Below, piece by piece: positions 60,501 to 64,000 of a DNA stretch of 64,000 bases (the stretch's first letter is position 1; each line of letters starts with the position of its first letter). The position numbers and the translations under genes are program-made. This stretch comes from Amoebophrya sp. A120 (lineage: Eukaryota > Sar > Dinophyceae > Syndiniales > Amoebophryaceae), in NCBI GenBank assembly GCA_905178155.1, contig CAJINV010000007.1, forward strand, positions 3,738,265 through 3,802,264, given 5' to 3'. Below the pieces are notes generated by a model. That model ran no database searches, was not told the origin of the DNA, and saw nothing but the letters and a program-made list of their open reading frames with translations.

Positions 60501-63500
60501 GCAGAACCACCCAGAGCCGCAGGAGCAAACGGGCAGCCGCCCAGTCCGTGTCCCCGCCTCGGCCCGGTTGCCGGCAGCGCCGGGCCACATGCGCTCCCGA
60601 AGGCGCTGCCCCCCTGTCGGAGTTCGCCGGTAAGGCCGGCCACGATACCAGTTGCGCGGGCCGGCGCGATGCGTTTTGCGCATGCGGCCTCCGTCCGGTA
60701 GCCGAAGACACTCCGAACGCCTCGCCCCTGTTCTGCAAAGTTTTTGGCAGATGCAAAAGCGCGCGGCCTTGTGCCCGCATTGGCTGCGAAGACGAGGCGG
60801 CCCACCGTTCTTTCTTCCAAAAGCCCGCGGCCGTGGGTGTCTTAGGACGTGCTTGCCCTGGGAATATAGCGGGCATGGGGGCAATAAAACAAAGAAGGCG
60901 AGAAGGGAAAACCGGGAGGAGCTCCTGTCCGAAGGCGAAGCCGGGGGGCCCCTCAGGGGGGTGCTCTAGGGGGGTGCTTTTTTGGGCGCGGAATTCTCCA
61001 GTTTTAGCTGGGGGAAAGGCTTCCCAAGGGGGGTGCTTTTTGGGGGTGCTTTTTTTTGCGAAAAAGGGGGCCCCTTTGGCTGCCCGGCCGGGGCCCCCGG
61101 CGGCCGCGGAAGCAGCCCTTTTCGCTTTTGGCCAAAGAGAACGCCGGCGGCCCCGGAGCCACGCCGGGGCGCGCCAGGCTGCTCCCTTCGGACCGGCCGC
61201 CGCCCCGGCCGCCAGGCAACGCTTCCGGTCGCAGCGAAGGCGGGCTCAGGGCCGCGCGCTCTTGCATCTGCCAGAAGCCTTCCAGAACTGGGGCGAGACG
61301 TTCGGGGGGCCTCCTGCCATCGGACGGAGGCCACACATGCAAAACGCACCGCATCGGGCCACGCCACTGGTATCGCGGTCGCCCCTACCGGCGATTTCCG
61401 ACAGGGCCGCGGCGCTTTTGGTGACGCTTTTGCCCGGCGCTTCCGAAAGCCGGGCCGGGGCGGGGAAAGAAACGGGCTGGGCGGCTGTTGGTTTGTTCCT
61501 GGCGCTTTGGGTGGTTCTGCTGGTGAATGTGGCGGCGTTGCTCTACATTATTCGGGTTGCGCGAGCGATTCAGGTGGAAAACTGTAAGGGCTCCGCGCTG
61601 CGACAGGACAAGAAATGGGGGCCGGCAACGTTTTCGGAAAAATGCGACTCATCGTAAACGCGCACCACCTTCGAACCCCTTGCACTTGTTTTCCCATAGA
61701 TGCGCGCCTTTGATTCGGAGCAGGGCTGCAGAGCCAATGCTGGGGTCGCTTCGGCTCGTACATGCGCAGGCGTGAGAACTAAAAACGACACACATGCCAG
61801 CGGCAGCGCATGGCGGGGCGGGCTCCGCAGGGGGGAAGTGCGAAATGGTTGGGGCCCACACACATCAACTATATTCCCCGGGAGCCCCGGGCCGGGGGGT
61901 GTTCGATTTTTGATGAACTTCCTTGATTTTCCTTGTCTAATTTTTTTTCGCAGGGCTACAACGTGTCATCATCTTCTGGTTGGACCGCGAGATCTTGGGG
62001 AAGTCGGGACGTGCCAGGACCTGTTGGAGAGGGCAGCCCGAAGCCGAACCACGGAAGCACTGCAAGCATATCCAACTTCGGGACTCGCGTAGCTGCAAAT
62101 CGCAACGTCACGACGGCTGAGGCTTCACCGGCCAGCATCGATCTTCGTGACGAAACCTCCACCCCGTTGGATCGATTTCAGAAACGGGCGATCCACCACA
62201 TGCTGACGAATCGCCTGGCGATCATCCAAGGCGCCCCCGGAACCGGGAAATCCTTCACGTGCCGGCGCATAATCCGCATTCTGCATTCGTTGCAAGGGGT
62301 CGAGAACTGCAACACCAACCCGGGCAGGTGGCGGTTCGTGCCGACGCAGGACCGGCTTGAAGCTGGTGTTGGTGAGGACCTCGGGAATATTAAAATACAG
62401 ACGACAAAAGAAGAGCAAGGTTCCCTTTCGAAGATATCCGACCTTCAGAGCTGCCAGCAACTCCGTTTTCTAGTTGTCACCTACAAAAATCTGGCACTGG
62501 ACGAAACGCTGAGCGGATTGCTTTCCACCTTCCCGGATAACCTGGTCCGCATCGGGAACTCCAGCAGCCCGGCGGAGACGCCGGAGCTGTCCGCGCGGCG
62601 GCTGTTTAACCTGAAGAAGCAGAAGAAGTATGGACTGAGCTGGAAGATGCGGAAGGAGTACAAGCAGCTTTTGTTGAGGGCGAGAAAGCTGCAGCTCCGT
62701 TTGGAGGACGAAATCCGCCGGTTTCAGGTCGTGCGGTTCTTCTCCCCGACGATGTTCTTGCTGCAGTGCACCTACGAGCAACTGTGCAACCTGCTATTGT
62801 TGAAATGGGAAGAGCAACGCCCGTTCATGGTCGAGGCAGTGAAAAGCCGAACCGCTTTGCTCGGTATGCTTGGTCACGTGTCAGACTTCCTCGCGAAAAG
62901 AGAACAGTTGGGCGCAGCCGCGGGAGCAGTTGCGGGGCAGGCAGTAGATGAACAAGTATCTAGAGCAAGTAGCTCTTCTTTGCCTTTCTCTTATACCCCA
63001 CCCCCGCGTCGGCTGGTTGCGGAATTCTTCGCGAACCCGGGGCGGCTGCCACTCGACTACCAGGAGACGTGTGCGGTTCTAGGCAACCTAACGACCGAGG
63101 CTCTCAACGAGTGGGCCCCAGACGTCGAGGAATTTCGAAATTTTTCGAGAAGCCTGCGCGAGGCGAAGATCGATCTGTACAGCACCAGTGAGGAGATTAT
63201 TGACTGGAAGGATGGCAGAATCCAGGACTCGCTGCGCGACCAAACCGAGGACCAAGCAGCCGCAGAGCGGCTGGGAGAGAAGGAGGCGTTCCTGAAATCC
63301 CTCGCGGTGCAGGAGAACGAGGAGGTGTTGGACTACAAGGAAAGGCTGCGAGAGGAAACAGAAAATTTGTACGGGCGTGCGAGGGCGAGTCACGAATCGC
63401 AATTGAAGAAGCTTGACGAGATCGTTTTTTTCGACAAAGAAGCCGAGGTTTCCGCGCGGAACCACGTCAAGGAGCAGGCGAAGGAGCTGGGCAGGAAGGC

Positions 63501-64000
63501 AAAACAGGTGGCAAAATTCAGCAAAAAGTGGTTTTGCGACTTGAAGAAGAAAAAGAAAGCTGAAAAGATAAAGGAAAAAAAACAGCACAAAGGTCAAGCA
63601 ATGCAATCTGAAGGACCATCTGTTGGCGCAAGAAGGACCGTAGGTGTCCGCGACACAGCAGCTACTGGTGGAACGACAACCGCGACTAGAATCGCACGAG
63701 GCGCAACCCCTGCGAAGAAGAACGAAGACAACAGCAAGACCAGCCCACTTTCTAACAGCGACGAGAGCGATGCGTCCTCCGACACCGACTCCATTTCCTT
63801 TCTCAGCGACGCGTCCTCGTCTTTTTTGGAAGAAGAGGAGCTTTTTGAACGTGGAGACGAAGAACGTGATAGAGGCACGCGTCAACCCGATTCTGATTCT
63901 GACTCCTCTAGTGAAGAGGACGAAATCAATGATCCTCATGCGGCAGCTGGAGATAGAGGTACTAAAGCACCGACCAACGTTCCCTATTTCCCCGCCGTCG
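51580..64000 (+). CDS. ZNFX1-like SF1 helicase with CCCH-type zinc finger, 3'-incomplete
   Basis: ZNFX1 (NFX1-type zinc finger protein 1) relatives are UPF1-like RNA helicases linked to RNA silencing and antiviral RNA sensing. Exons: 51580-53462, 53623-59290, 59444-about 60073 and about 61954-64000 (open), together more than 3,400 residues. The N-terminal half is low-complexity, with a poly-Pro run and a C-x5-C-x5-C-x3-H zinc finger (56168-56233). The ZNFX1 pre-helicase signature follows: LTTELAILLSQRDRNKD, FDKPYRSFEEYMETQVRLFRED and YHSVLVGM. It continues with LSLKGTF and ITWSDLLDQTGLFMLEV. The helicase core begins LDRFQKRAIHHML, then Walker A QGAPGTGKSFT (62231-62255) and VVTYKNLALDETL...LVRIGNSSSP, matching the TN.ALD..L and VRIG segment of this family. 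A long charged coiled insertion follows. The ATG at 51580 begins MSREAWGVV. Confidence 0.85.
53463..53617 (+). mobile_element. Introner, family F1 (155 bp), TSD AACCT
   Basis: Left end TATCCTGTGCAAAAGTATCG, right end ATACTTTTGCAATTCATA. Compared with other F1 copies the two ends are swapped, so it sits in the opposite orientation. AACCT lies at 53458-53462 and 53618-53622. Removal gives SEFDNLSHKQLNKC in frame. Confidence 0.86.
56168..56233 (+). other. C-x5-C-x5-C-x3-H zinc finger
   Basis: The translation GTCKPCAHLPRCVNGRDC, then DFCHDC, has Cys and His at the spacing of a CCCH finger. The lead-in and the trailing CHDCSPSEFKRR resemble fingers common in dinoflagellate proteins. It is probably an RNA-binding module. 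Confidence 0.75.
59291..59438 (+). mobile_element. Introner, family F1 (148 bp), TSD TGGGG
   Basis: Starts TATGAATTGCAAAAGTATCG and ends CGATACTTCTGCACAGGATA. TGGGG lies at 59286-59290 and 59439-59443. Removal gives SLKPLGKDKEAENIAK in frame. Confidence 0.88.
60081..61940. mobile_element. 1.86-kb foldback element inside an intron
   Basis: TTAGACAAGGAAAATCAAGG at the left end and its exact complement at the right end begin two inverted arms of about 720 bp (left to about 60,795; right from about 61,225). The outer 250 bp of the arms are nearly identical; the inner part is much more diverged. The centre is GC-rich with G-runs. Both flanks are T-runs, compatible with a TTTTT duplication. Long open frames in the arms are compositional. 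No transposase is recognised, so it is probably non-autonomous. It lies in a helicase-gene intron of about 60074-61953 whose borders are GG-AG or GT-GG for the simplest frame-keeping join. A GT-AG alternative is 60075-62017. Confidence 0.85.

Noticed and set aside
60548-61657. 369-codon open frame within the foldback arms
   Set aside because: Composition-driven: GC-rich inverted arms keep several frames open on both strands. There are no domains, and the same sequence reads as diverged frames in the opposite arm.

Overview
This window reads as nuclear DNA of a protist, most likely an early-branching parasitic dinoflagellate such as Amoebophrya (Syndiniales). Four observations support this. 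All recognisable genes lie on the + strand. Long exons are broken by short repeated introns with terminal inverted repeats and non-GT-AG borders. One protein carries the C-x5-C-x5-C-x3-H zinc finger in a 'GTCKPCAHLPRC' context that is common in dinoflagellates. The gene products are eukaryotic. The organism is inferred, not proven. Splice sites were deduced from reading frame and repeats, not from RNA.

Layout. 1-28,584: one giant gene, or two abutting genes, for a UBR1/UBR2-type N-recognin E3 ubiquitin ligase (UBR box, RING-H2, UBR C-terminal domain). A low-complexity 5' part enters from outside the window. 28,585-31,290: intergenic, partly very GC-rich. 31,291-34,550: unrecognised four-exon protein with a predicted N-myristoylation start and two membrane segments. 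34,551-37,077: GC-rich spacer with hairpins. 37,078-42,664: NOTUM/pectin-acetylesterase-like hydrolase fused to an ABCG-type transporter, with a frameshift in the Walker A motif. 43,395-46,099: DEG15/TYSND1-like peroxisomal processing protease ending in the PTS1-like tripeptide ARL. 46,100-48,798: spacer. 48,799-50,787: ethanolamine-phosphate phospho-lyase family PLP enzyme. 51,580 to the window end: very large ZNFX1-like SF1 helicase, 3'-incomplete, interrupted by two small introners and one 1.88-kb intron holding a foldback element.

The main signal is the intron system. Thirteen insertions in three different genes start with TAT, end with ATA, have inverted-repeat ends and are flanked by a 5-bp target-site duplication (12 perfect, one 4/5). 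Removing the element plus one copy of the duplication restores the frame in all thirteen. No border placed inside the duplication gives GT-AG. Several sequence families (here F1-F5) are recognisable, and the same family recurs in unrelated genes. Ordinary GT-AG introns without such ends coexist in the same genes. This matches what is known as introner elements in Amoebophrya. The genes share no evident pathway beyond protein quality control (N-degron ligase) and peroxisome or lipid metabolism.
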